From positions 12,172,501 through 12,236,500 of the forward strand of contig NC_087098.1 of assembly GCF_963855985.1 (NCBI RefSeq): a stretch of 64,000 nucleotides of DNA. Direction: 5' to 3'. This document shows positions 53,671 to 64,000 of the stretch, one piece after another. The notes beneath the pieces were generated by a model. It did not search any database, had not been told where the DNA came from, and worked only from the letters and a program-made list of their open reading frames with translations. Numbering within the stretch: the first letter of the stretch is position 1; each line of letters opens with the position of its first letter. The DNA is from Ostrinia nubilalis (taxonomy: Eukaryota > Arthropoda > Insecta > Lepidoptera > Crambidae). Position numbers and translations under genes: made by a program.

Positions 53671-54369
53671 CTTATTGTACAAAAAGAGAACCAAATGAAC
53701 CCCTAGAATTCTCTTCCAGTCAACCAATGGGCCAAATGAAAATTATTTTAGGAGCATGAGCTCGTCATAAAATGTCTAATTACTTAATCCGTTTGCAATA
53801 TTTCTAATTGGCAACTTTTATCGATTGTTATTAATCGATACTCGATTACTTTTTTGCCATTCCATGTCTCGGTTCCGTTTATGACGTAACGTTAACTAGA
53901 GCAGTTAAGTAATCAACATTAATAACTGCTACGGTAGCTGAAGCCGATCATCGTTTGACTTCAATCGATTAATTGATTGCGATGACTGGTATTCGATGAG
54001 TTGAGTCATTCATTATTCGAAAGTCTCGATTGGATACTTTTAATCGATAGCTTAAATTGCAAGCGGTTTATCGGTTTTTAGTTTTTAATTGATACAAGTA
54101 TGTTGTTGAGTAGTAATAATAATAATGCAGTTGAAGTTTTTAAATGGTTTGAAACAGCGAAACGGGATTTTATTTGCGTTTGCTATTTCACTCACATCCT
54201 ACTTTTCGACGAATAAATTTGAAAATTTTTGAGGATAGATAGTTAGATGGATTGACTTTTGAAAGTGATGTTTTATTCAAGGACACAAAACAACGTCAAT
54301 AAAACCAAACAAAACTCAAACTAAATGAAAATAACAAGGGTCACACCGAAACGGCATCCACTAAGCATC
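53671..54369. other. Non-coding, nothing recognised
   Basis: Several ATCGAT/TCGATTAA words cluster at 53818-54075 (about ten). No gene supported. Confidence 0.45.
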
Positions 54370-54541
54370 ATTTTACTCTCACGCAAAAAGTACTAAACGG
54401 ATTTTGATAAAACTTTAAAACTTTATTGTTGATAATATATTTGTCAAATTACAACGATAATTTTGTCACTAGTACATAAACACGGACTGTCTTGACAAAC
54501 TGAATATCACACGGAAAAAGCCATGGGCAAAAGCTAGTTGC
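54370..54541 (-). repeat. 61089-type interspersed repeat, minus strand
   Basis: TACTAAACGGATTTTGATAA and CTTTAAAACTTTATTGTTGA, ending GGGCAAAAGCTAGTT, the complement of the head ACTAGCTTTTGCCC. Order of parts matches 61089-61290 reversed. Confidence 0.7.
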
Positions 54542-55089
54542 ATCTTAAACACTGCATTACACAATCGGAGAGCGCCACACTATTTGCATTGTACTCGACA
54601 GACGGACGACGGACACCGATTACTCTGTTTAGTTTGACTCCTGTTATTTTTAGTAATGGTGTGGATCTACTGCATTTAAGATGTAAGTGTTTACATTGTG
54701 TCTCTGGGTGCCTGTGATGTGGTTATACATGTTTTGGGTGTAATTATTTAAGGCTTCACTTTTTTTTATGCAAGACAAGGCAGTTATTTGACCGCAATCG
54801 CACCTGATGTTAAGTGAGATGCAGTCTAAGATGATAGGTACATATCTGCCCTGTAAGTGCTTATTCACTCTCCAACATAAGCAATAGCACTTACTCCATA
54901 AAATTATGTATCAAATATTATATTCGCAACATTATTCCTAGCTGTATTATTTAGTACATTTTAAAGTAGGTACCTTACCTTACCTACTCGTATTATTATT
55001 ATACTCAAAACAATAAAAAATCAAACAAGTAAATACAGTTCTTCACAAATTCAAAAAGGTAAATGTTACTTTCTTTAATTATGATAGAC
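54542..55089. other. Non-coding, nothing recognised
   Basis: No feature supported. Confidence 0.4.
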
Positions 55090-55262
55090 TACATTTCCGC
55101 CCGCGGCTTCCCCCGTGGTTTTTATTTTTCGGTTTTTTTATATACCTAATCTATAACACTCAGAAATAATGTCAGAAATAATAATCGGTTCAGTAGATTC
55201 CGAGATTACCCCTTACAATTTAACAAATATACAAACACACAAACTTTACCTCTTTTTAATAT
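55090..55262 (+). repeat. Interspersed repeat, CCCGCGGCTTC head
   Basis: TTTCCGCCCGCGGCTTCCCC, TAATCGGTTCAGTAGATTCC, AACAAATATACAAACACACA, ending CCTCTTTTTAATATTAAT. Decayed copy. Confidence 0.72.
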
Positions 55263-56298
55263 TAATTTTTTTTTAAACGACTTTTTATAGAAAATTACTC
55301 ATCAGTATAATATGTCTAATAAGACCAAAAAGATTAGTAGAATTTTCACTGGGTTGGAAATAAGGTAGTTTGCTCTAGAAATAAAACGGCAGGCATTTAA
55401 AAAATCACTAACATTCCACATCGTTCAGTCACTTTATTGGCTCACGTCAACGCATGCGGTCATTAAAATATCGCTCCAAAACTCGCATGAGCGAAACTAT
55501 TTCACTAAAACATGGAAAATACACTCATGGCTGGTTATTAGTGCTGCGTAACTGTCGATATTATTTATATTTATCGATTGTCTGTGTTTAATAATTTTAT
55601 CACTACTTTAGTTTTGGATACAAAAGTTGGTGAACTGCTTGTGTGTGTATTCAATAACTTGTTACAAGCGTTAAAGGTTGTAATTTTTAAAGGTGTTAAT
55701 TTTTTGAGGTGAGAGCAATAAAATTACTACCCTATTCAGCATTAACCTAGCTATCTCAATTCACTGAATAAAAGCTTCGATCAATGCCACTGAGTTCGAT
55801 TCTTTTTCTTCGATTCTCTTCCAGATGCTTTTAACAGGAAAAAATGTTCTTCATTGAAACAACTCAAGCATAGTTTGTTTCGATATCAAAATCATCTTTT
55901 TCGACTTACTAAGTTATTGTATTCTACGTCTTAATTAAAACGGTATCTGCTAGTATATCGATAGATTGGTTTTAGTTTTCACAGCACTACGTACCATCCG
56001 GTGCGTACCACGCACAAAGTAATGACAAAGTGAATCGTTATTGAATCGTGCAGATTATGCGTGTGTAAACTGAAAAGAAGGTTACGACTGTTGACAGTAG
56101 ATGATGCAAGCGTTCCTGTTGCTATTAGGTATTTTAGTAGACTGTGCAGAATCAAAAGTAAGGGAGGGGAGCCCTCTATCTTTTGATAATCTAAGTACGT
56201 TTATAATATTAGGTACGTGATAATATTATTCTAGTACTTAGGTAGTACTCCCTAAACACAATTATAAATATTAATTTAAAAAAACTCTCCCCTCCATC
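55263..56298. other. Non-coding, nothing recognised
   Basis: No feature supported. Confidence 0.45.
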
Positions 56299-56398
56299 AC
56301 TATCGGCCACACTACATCTCGTTCTGTCGCTAAGAATCACCATTTGATGAGAGCGAGAGCAAATACGGAAATGGGTAGTTAACACTGTGGCCGATAGT
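56299..56398. repeat. 100-bp element with 13-bp inverted ends ACTATCGGCCACA
   Basis: ACTATCGGCCACA at 56299-56311 and TGTGGCCGATAGT at 56386-56398, enclosing 74 bases. MITE-like; no target duplication seen. Confidence 0.6.
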
Positions 56399-57495
56399 AC
56401 GAGTACGTAGGTAATTTAGAATGGACGAAGGGGTAATTTCAATATAACGTTCCGTCACAAGATACTTACCTAATTTTTAAATTCATTATTATATTTTCAA
56501 TTGTTTTACTTACTATTTCTTAAATAGTCTTAAAACTGCCTGTTGATTTCGGATAAAATCTTCAACTTTAATTTAAAAAACAGAACTTGACACTGTCTCC
56601 AGCATTTCATTTGTTTTAGTGCCTTTACTTTAATGTCGACATGCTGTTTGTTTAGCAAGGCCCAATAAGGCGTCGTGGAAATTTATTTGAGAGCAACTCA
56701 CTCCAATAACTATCGGGGTTTATGGGGCCAAGCCTACGCAAGTGGGATCGAGCGCGGCTTTGGGACTTACGTGGGTGAATATCCCAAACACGTTTTTTAC
56801 GCGGCGGAGCTGAGAATCGATGGGAGAAATGTAACTAGAGCGATGATTTTTTTTTCTGTATATAGTTTATACAGCTTTTTACACGATAGCAAAGTCTTCA
56901 GGACAATAGGTAGTTATTTTATGTACTAAAAAAAATTTCAAAGACCCAAAATCTAATAGCGGTGTCGCGTCCTAACTCTATTTCTACTCATAAATTGTGT
57001 TATTCCTTCTTTCTCGGGGATTCTAGTAATTTAAAAATAGTATAGCCATAAAATACATTAAATAAGACTTCCAAATGATATGAAAGAAATGTGATATTTC
57101 ATATTTTAAGTGTTTTAAATAGCCTTTCAAAACTGTCCCACGAAAAAAAGCAATTACAGTGGCTCAATTTCGACACTCTCTTACTTCTCCAAAGAAGCTT
57201 TGAGAGACGTAGAGTTCTTCTTCCCTGCATCACTCAACTGTGTCCTCCTGATCGGGCTATAAAGACTTGCGACTTGTGGTATTGTTTTTCCAGCAGACCC
57301 GTAAATATTTGTATCAGCGGCACAGGAATATAAAATTTTTCAATTTCGCTGGCAAGTGTATGAGTGAAAGCTACTTACTTAGATGCTAAACGATTCTTTA
57401 ACATGATTAAAGTTTGGTGTTTTGTTGTATCTGCATACAGAAATTATTGATCAGAATTATAGTTTTCTTTATAATTTGAATTTTGTAACAGTTTT
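56399..57495. other. Non-coding; unexplained GC-richer stretch at 56655-56845
   Basis: The stretch starting GCCCAATAAGGCGTCGTGGA is GC-rich and has an 84-codon frame (56675-56929) with YRGLWGQAYASGIERGFGTY. It is not a family I recognise and could be a repeat or a relic of a gene. Treated as unresolved. Confidence 0.4.
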
Positions 57496-57560
57496 TCAAT
57501 TCCGGTGGCGCAATTTCGGTGGCTCCGGTGGCGAATCTATTGCCGGAATTGGTCTTATTG
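57496..57560 (+). repeat. Cluster of TTCGGTGGC motifs, left
   Basis: AATTCCGGTGGCGCAATTTC then GGTGGCTCCGGTGGCGAATC: three GGTGGC words in about 40 bases, followed by GCCGGAATTGG. A matching cluster is at 59696-59895, on the far side of the RTE relic. Confidence 0.6.
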
Positions 57561-57589
57561 GCTCTGGAGCATTGTACATAGGTCTACTA

Positions 57590-58300
57590 AGGTCTCAGTC
57601 ATAACTACAATATCGTCAGTGAATCGAAGTTGTGTGATGTACTCGCCGTATCTTGATACTGAGCTCGGTCTAGCTCAGAAGCTTGAAAACCTCTAAGTGG
57701 GAGGTAGTGAAGACTTTAAGAGATTATGGTGTCTCCAACTCTGAACCCTCGCAGCAATCAGATAAGTTTCGAGTTCTGATCTTGGGGGAGGGCTGATATG
57801 ATGAAGTTTTCATACAAATTTCATACAAAATTCAGAAGTTGCATGTATCGACAGTCAATTTGACGCCATTAAAGAGACTGTAGCACAGCCCAGGTCTTGA
57901 CCGAATCGAAGAAGGTACAAAAAGGCCAATAATAATGACTGATTATAGTCCTCAGTCTTCTGCATAATTTGACGCAGCATTAAATATGTATACGTAGTAT
58001 TACGAACGTCTTTTCGAAAATGAGGTTGTCTGGGAGACTGGATGTTGGATAGCGAGAGTGTCATGTTTCAGGAAAAAGCTGCCTCACCTGACTCTGGACC
58101 ATCGCCAACGTCCATTCCATTCCAGTCTCTAGCACCACCACCATGTCTTATTTTTTGGTTTATCGACCAATAAACATGGTGGTATTTAAGAGAACTTTAG
58201 TACTAGCATTCCATCTGATTTCATAAGCTCAGTTGTGATTTCATTATCTCCTGGTACATACCTTGTTGTTTTTAATAGGGCATTCTAATCTCACTCAAGC
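57590..58300 (-). pseudogene. Decayed RTE reverse transcriptase
   Basis: Minus strand, in the right order for an RTE RT: near 58280-58200, KTTRYVPGDNEITTELMKSD, the decayed form of the KNNKAPGxDxIxxELxK block; at 58000-57940, LRQIMQKTEDYNQSLLLAF, the block before the first catalytic aspartate (which is itself lost); and at 57665-57600, GEYITQLRFTDDIVVMTETL, the FxDD box. Each piece is in its own frame with stops between. This covers the palm that the 6219-7037 copy lacks. Confidence 0.8.
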
Positions 58301-59695
58301 TAAAGTCTAGGATATCTTCGCTAAAGTGTCGGAATAATCTCGATCTTCAGCCTAATTACTAGTAGTGCTTCTTAATCTCTCCTAGCAGCTTAGGCATTTA
58401 CCAAAATGGTTCTGCTATCCTCGTTATTCATATTGGTATATTCAATTTGGTCCTCGCAAATACATTCTTTCGATTTATTACAAAAAATCGTCTCTATAAT
58501 ACACTTTGTATCAGCGTGAGGACTTCGATAGCTATTTATACATCGATACTAAGCAGAATCTTAAAAACAGATGAGAATAGTCCTGAAACAGCTAAAATTT
58601 CCCTAGTCTCGTAGGTTGCAATCTATTCTGCCACTCGAGATGAAAATTCGTGGGGGTTTGGAGCTGGATTGGCACTGGTCGTGGCTTAGGCTTCATCAGT
58701 CGACAGCTTTTGAGCATCTTTTATTCGGCATTCTTCTATTTCGGTGGTGACTTCTTCTTCTTCCTCGGTCCCTCACTGATGAAGATCGCAACCGCAGATA
58801 GTGTTCCTTCATAGACTGCGGTCATAAGCTGTGTGGTGATCGGAGAATGCAAATGTGATTAAATTGCCTGTTCGTCTAAAAATGATTACTACATTTTGAT
58901 TTTTGCAGTACTATTAGGGTGCAGCTCAGTACGCTTTTACAGTTCTGGCATCTTTTGCTAGGCCTTCTCTCTCTATGAAGCTGGCTGGATTTAGTCCTCC
59001 GTTTCTTAATTGTACTACTTTCATCTAGCCCATTGTCGCTAGGTTTGCATAGTTTTCCGTTAAATTACCCTGTCACAAATATGTAATGTGTTAGTTCAGT
59101 AGCTGGTATAGATCTAGAAATATCTTCATACTTAATCTCCAGTTCGCATGGTCTTTAGCGAATAATTAGTTGCGTAATTCTGAGTATAGGATAGGTATGA
59201 TACCATCATGAAAACTTGGCTAGCCTGGACCAATATTTTTACTTATGGAAGATAAACCTAACACCAACCTGGGGCAGTTGGTCGCCCTCCCGGGACTAGA
59301 GTTGGTTTCTGGGTTTGAGGGTCATGTATGATGTCTTTGTGATGACTCTAGAATAACGGGGCTGTTGGCGGCTAGAGCCAGAAAGTTTTGGATTTGTTCT
59401 CTATGGAGGGATTTTGCCGTTATCACCATGCTTAACAGGCTGGTTGGTAGTTCCACTATGGTAGTATAATACCCGGAAAGATGCTGCAGCCCACCCTCCA
59501 GTATTTTGATTCCTTAGTCGGCTATTACGACTCACGTGGGAAGATTTGATGCTTTTTTAGGGTCACAACACAGGCCTGAATATTGTTTTTAATTATAAAC
59601 ATCTTTACTGGATAATAATACTTAATTGATTACAAATAAATAAGTAATTTGAGACAATCATCCGTAACATTCCGAAGTCCGCTGTATAAATAAAT
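58301..59695. other. Unresolved, probably more of the decayed RTE
   Basis: No clean frame. Words such as GAAGATCGCAACCGCAGATA and ATGAAGCTGGCTGGATTTAG suggest decayed coding sequence, possibly upstream ORF2 on the minus strand, but I cannot name an endonuclease motif. Confidence 0.35.
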
Positions 59696-59905
59696 TTCGG
59701 TGGATTGGTTCTTAATTCCGGTGGCTCAAATACAATTTCGGTGGCTCTTGATAATTTCAAATTGACATATCTCGAGAAGTATTAATAATATTTTGATCTC
59801 TACCATATCATTGAATAATACAAGTTATTTACTATTATTTCTGCCACAAAAAAGTTTTGGAAAGTGGAAATTAAAATTCGCCACCGGAATTAGGCAAAAA
59901 ACGAG
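59696..59905 (+). repeat. Cluster of TTCGGTGGC motifs, right
   Basis: TTTCGGTGGATTGG, AATTCCGGTGGCTCAAATAC, AATTTCGGTGGCTC, then in opposite orientation TTCGCCACCGGAATTAG at 59877. Together with 57496-57560 this brackets the RTE relic. Confidence 0.6.
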
Positions 59906-60034
59906 TTTGTTGATATTCACCCACGTACTTGAATTACAAAATATAGTTTCAGGTTAACGTGGGAATATATTTCTATTTTGTAGCAAATTAGTGTTGTGCT
60001 TATCACCTGTTAAAGTTCTTTTATCCGAAATATG

Positions 60035-60345
60035 ACGAAAGCGTTTCTTGCAATCTATTGTTCCACAGGAGAACCAAAGTGACTGACATAGCCGCTAAAA
60101 TCAAGTGGTAGCTTGGACATGGCACATAGCTCGTAGAGCTGATGGCCGTTGGGGCAGGAAAGTTCTTGAGTGGCGACCACGGGGCGGAAGACGTAGCGTG
60201 GGCAGGCCTCGTACTAGGTAGACCGACGATCTGGTAAAGGTCGCGAGAGGTGCTTGAATGAGAGCGGCGCAGGACCGGTCTTTGTGGAAGTCCTTGGGGG
60301 AGAGCAGTGGACGTCATTTGGCTGAAACGAACGAACGAACGAGCG
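60035..60345 (+). mobile_element. RTE 3' end, plus strand (tail type AACG)
   Basis: From about AACCAAAGTGACTGACATAG through GGAAAGTTCTTGAGTGGCGA, GGTAGACCGACGATCTGGTA and TTGTGGAAGTCCTTGGGGGA to GAGCAGTGGACGTCATTTGG and the tail GAAACGAACGAACGAACGAG. About 14 bases before GAGCAGTGG are deleted relative to other copies. Confidence 0.87.
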
Positions 60346-60540
60346 TAAGTAAGTAAGTATCGTATTTTAAATGTAACAGTTTTACATGATTAATGTAATG
60401 AGTTATCTGCAAAAAAGAACACCCGTTCGAAAAAAAATATTTAGATAGATAATGTGCCTACATACTTTACTTTTCAACCCACATAAGTGATATCTTATGT
60501 CACAATATTAGAACATTTCAACTAAAATCGAACCGTTAGT

Positions 60541-60645
60541 GTTTGTGACCACGGCTGCAGCATAGCAGCCGAAACGTCAAGCCGTGAGTACATAATGTAA
60601 CTCATTAATGAACGTCGCGTTAAGACCCGTGTCTTACTATTTTAT
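60541..60645 (+). repeat. Repeat with CACGGCTGCAGCATAGCAGCC stem
   Basis: GACCACGGCTGCAGCATAGC followed by AGCCGAAACGTCAAGCCGTG; stems GGCTGC/GCAGCC and CACGGCT/AGCCGTG. It continues AACGTCGCGTTAAGACCCGT. I recall similar sequence as a dispersed arthropod repeat, but only one copy lies in this window. Confidence 0.4.
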
Positions 60646-61088
60646 TAATATTCAAAGTTATCAACGAACTTTCAAAAAGGAACACTGATTTAATTACCGG
60701 CTACCGTTACACAATCCAAAATAAACAAGCCTTATGTAAATCGATGTGTGTAAAAGAATTCATCATGTTGTGACAATCAATTACTCACTGGGTTTGTACC
60801 AACTACATTAGTATCAATCAATGTCGTATTAATTAGATCAGATACGCCTACGTGGCCGAAACAGTGTACGATTTAGGGTCTGTCACTACGCAAACACAGA
60901 TTAGAACGTATCTCCTGATCGGTGGATCACATAGACACAAATAACAGCATGAGATGAGAGTAAATATGTAACATTATATCATTTACCGTTAATAATTTGG
61001 ATCAACAGAAACGGCGCAATTTTTTATATATATTTTTACGTCAACAAAAGCATAAAAAAACTTGAATAAATATTAATATTTAGATTTA
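60646..61088. other. Non-coding, nothing recognised
   Basis: No feature supported. Confidence 0.4.
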
Positions 61089-61290
61089 ACTAGCTTTTGC
61101 CCGCGGCTTCACCCGCCTGAAATTTAGTGTCACAGATCGGCATAAATTATATCCTATATGTTAATTTGAATTACAAACAATAATACTGTAAAGTTTCAAC
61201 AAAATCCGTTCAGTAGTTTTTGCGTGAAAGAGTAACAAACATCCAGACATCCTGAAAGCCAAACTTTCACATTTATAATATTAGTAGGAT
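61089..61290 (+). repeat. Interspersed repeat, ACTAGCTTTTGCCCGCGGC head
   Basis: Complete-looking 200-base copy: head ACTAGCTTTTGCCCGCGGCT, middle AAAGTTTCAACAAAATCCGT and GTAGTTTTTGCGTGAAAGAG, TAACAAACATCCAGACATCC, end CATTTATAATATTAGTAGGA. Confidence 0.85.
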
Positions 61291-63237
61291 ACAGTAAACA
61301 TTAAATAATGCTCTAATTTAATTCAATGATGTGACAAATCTAAATGATTAAGTAGAAAAATGTCAAGCTTAACAAGGAAGGTAGGTAACATGGGTATTAA
61401 GTAGAAATCAAAGCCGCAAACAAAAAAACTAAAGCCACCAATACACAATCCACGACTGGTTTTTAATTAAGTCCTGAAGCTGGCATTAATAAGGCCCAAT
61501 GTTTCACGTAAACGACCGAAATAGCCAGCACAAAGCGAATTCAATAAGAGCTCCTTTCAAGCGTGTCTGTTCGTTCCATTGCTTTGTGCCTTTATGAGTT
61601 GGCGGTGGGATAGTGTGGACGTTCCTTAACGTTGTTTTAGATTAAAAATAAATTCTTGATCAAAGAAATGGATAAAACGAATTTCGGGAAGAAAAGACAA
61701 TGGAAGAAATTAAGACGTTTCAGGAGAAAATGTTTGTTGGTACATACAAATTGCAAGAATTAAATAATGACCCTAATTATGAATGCGTTCTTGTTTCGAG
61801 ATAAATAATACATTACAGATCGTACTTACATAGTGTACGATGATAATATTATTATTATTTAGGTATAAGATACTCGTATTGTGCTAAAGAAGTTACACAT
61901 AATATTATACTACATAACAGAAGTTAAAGAAATGACATTTGCCTTAAATGCTCTTTTTACCCGACTGCGCCAGAAGGAGGGTAATGTTTGTGAATCCTTA
62001 CTCAAAATGGTAAAAAAAAACAAAAGAAAAGAGTAAGCGGGTATTCGCATTATTTCGCATATTAATATACATAAATTCGCAAGCTCCGCGAATGTCGCTT
62101 CCACACAAAGTTTTCCATGGAGGGTATGCGATTTTTACTGCACCGCAAACAATGGTGCGTTTTGAAGAATTAATGCATGGATTAATTAACATAATCATGG
62201 AGCGTGTCTAATTACCCTCCCTTAATTAAAACTCTAAACCTCTGGTTTATTTGTTTCCGTTGACTTGCAATACTAAACCAGTACTTAAAGCTTGGGATAA
62301 AAGCTTCATAATCCATTTAGGTATGCTAATGTTATTTTAGGACATTTTGTGTGGTAATAACGTTTTTAAGATGGATAATTTGGTTGTGTTTTGTTTGTGT
62401 AATTGTCGGAAAAATTGAGGTTTATATTTTTCCTTGAACAAATACTTAATATTATCTGGGAACCGACTTTCTTGTGATATGCCATTCGGTATCGGTAGCA
62501 AAAAGCATAAAGAAACCAATTACTTACATAGATAAAAAATAAAAGATCTCCTTTATTCTCAAACTGTCATAATCAAAACAAATTACTAAAGCCCAAATCA
62601 CTCTACTAACTCTATTTTATGCCATATCAATATTGGTCATTCGAATAATTTTAATAAAGATGAAACATTGGCATCGTTAATCTCGAATCCTGGTCTAGGC
62701 GGATGATTTAATTTCAAGCGAGATCCTTTTATTATAGATTGGTATTAATGAAGTGACTCAATTTAGCATAGGTTTTCCCTATCACCTACAGCGTTAAGTT
62801 TTAATACTTTTTCTTGTGAATTCGCTGATTCACAGTCGAAAGTAGCTGACAAGTGGAAATAAAACATTTGACCGCAGTCATAACTGTCAAAATGTCGCGA
62901 TTAAAGTTACAGATTACGAGAACGTTAAATTAGTCAGCAACGTGTGAGTGGGATGAGTGAGAAGGGTTTATTTCTTTATTTTTTTAAATTTACCATTTAA
63001 AGTTATTTCCAAATAGGATCCTCGAAGATTTCGTACTTATGAACTTTTGACCAAAGTTTGCCTGACCCGGTGTTTTGCCTATTAAATAAAGAGCTATCAT
63101 TGGTTGTGGATAATTGAATCCTAATTAAATAACATTTAGTGGAGCACAATCAAAAATACAAGTGGGTATATTTTTATATTTTAGTACTTATGTTTAAAAG
63201 TAGGAATATGATCTGATTAGGATTATCTATATTATGC
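61291..63237. other. Mostly non-coding; repeat fragment at 61954-61997
   Basis: CCCGACTGCGCCAGAAGGAG at 61959 recurs as CCCGACTGCACATAAAGAGG at 63475. Positions 62040-62225 hold several TTAATTA and ATTTGCAT-like words. No gene supported. Confidence 0.45.
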
Positions 63238-63354
63238 TTAGGCTGGGTTGTACCATATTATTTTAACCGTAACAATAACCGGTGCTTTTGTAAGGTGTTT
63301 GACAGGCTTTTGACGTTTGTAAAAGTTAAAGTTAGATGGTGCAACCCAGCCTTA
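63238..63354. mobile_element. 111-bp MITE with TTA target duplication
   Basis: TTA at 63238-63240 and 63352-63354 flanks an element that starts GGCTGGGTTGTACCAT and ends ATGGTGCAACCCAGCC. Inverted repeats of about 30 bases. Same family as 5352-5476. PIF/Harbinger-type MITEs duplicate a 3-base target such as TTA. Confidence 0.88.
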
Positions 63355-63977
63355 GTGTGCAAATAAAAAAATTAACATCTTTTAAAAATTCCACTAGTGG
63401 CAGTTGTATCCTAGAGCTGTAATGTAGCAGAGGCGCTGCCTCCAGAAACTCTAGGTGCCCATATTGTTTTTCACCCGACTGCACATAAAGAGGGTTATTT
63501 CAATAGTATATATAATAGTTAAACTGACCCACAGTCCGAGTTAACTGCCAGGTTAATAATGTAGTAATTATTGTTACATGTTAAAACTAGCTGATCAAGA
63601 CGACATACATCCAACGATCAAACACAGTCATTACCCCATGATTTGTGACGTCCATTATTATGTAGATATCCAGTTGACTTAATCACTGCATAGAATGCCC
63701 TAGTTTCAGTAAGTAATTGGCATGCAATGCCTCTCAATTATTATATGTTATTTCCACGTCCAAAGATATACATAGCTATTTGGATTTTGTCCAACTTTCT
63801 ACAGTTAAATAAGGTTTCGCCGCGTGTATCGTCTAAAATTGTGGCTTTGGCACATAAATATCAATTGAACTGCAATTAAAAGCTATCGGTGTAATAATTG
63901 CCATGCTATTATTTCTAATCTATCAATTATTGGATTTATTGTATAAAAGTACGCTTGTGTGAGAATTATGGTTTTTA
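63355..63977. other. Non-coding with repeat fragment at 63470-63510
   Basis: TTTTCACCCGACTGCACATA and AAAGAGGGTTATTTC match the lepidopteran repeat fragment at 61954. Otherwise nothing recognised. Confidence 0.45.
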
Positions 63978-64000
63978 ACCGACTTCAACAAAAAGAGGAG
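63978..64000 (+). repeat. Start of a repeat cut by the window end
   Basis: ACCGACTTCAACAAAAAGAG is the head of a common lepidopteran repeat (ACCGACTTCAAAAAAGGAGG type); it continues beyond the window. Confidence 0.55.

Noticed and set aside
56675..56929. 84-codon frame with YRGLWGQAYASGIERGFGTY as a host exon
   Set aside because: It looks less random than most, but I recognise no family and the C-terminal third is clearly AT-driven. Left as unresolved rather than called.

Overview
The window looks like a gene-poor, AT-rich piece of a lepidopteran (moth or butterfly) nuclear genome. The evidence is the many copies of repeats typical of that order: 3' ends of RTE-like retrotransposons (GACGTCCACTGCTGGACAAA and the variant ending CTGAACATAGG), the GCGGCCGCCCGCGACTTCGT and CTTTCCGCCCGCGGCTTCGC interspersed repeats, and elements ending in TTATAATATTAGT. 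There is no bacterial-type gene organisation. I found no host protein-coding gene that I can support. Nearly all open reading frames are short chance frames in AT-rich DNA, and the few with real protein signal belong to mobile elements.

Layout. 0-5.5 kb: a 1.4 kb TA-flanked DNA transposon with a PHD-finger relic, a 77-bp duplication, a 638-bp inverted-repeat element, and the first RTE copies. 6-9.4 kb: a nest in which one interspersed repeat holds an RTE insertion, a perfect hairpin and a foldback element, followed by small inverted-repeat elements. 12.7-16.2 kb: a 3.5 kb composite element with terminal inverted repeats of about 845 bp, an 8-bp target duplication and foreign cargo. 20.6-24.4 kb: a three-level nest, an internally deleted LTR retrotransposon (TSD CTATG) carrying a DNA transposon that itself carries a 1.1 kb element with a transposase-like pseudogene. 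24.5-31.5 kb: RTE copies including two with inverted structures of the twin-priming kind, a self-nested inverted-repeat element, and a tRNA-derived SINE. 31.66-32.87 kb: a tandem array with a strict 217-bp period. 35-43 kb: more RTE pieces, an interspersed repeat with 135-bp internal repeats, and a 770-bp foldback. 44-53 kb: two related elements each starting a THAP zinc-finger exon that ends at a splice donor, a cysteine-rich exon-like piece, and RTE copies. 57-60 kb: a decayed RTE reverse transcriptase flanked by GGTGGC-motif clusters. 60-64 kb: scattered repeat tails and a TTA-flanked inverted-repeat element.

The pieces do not work together as a system. They record repeated transposition into non-coding DNA. 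Target duplications read by eye order several insertions, and most RTE copies point the same way (minus strand), which may mean the window lies in an intron of a plus-strand gene. Boundaries given without a target duplication are approximate.
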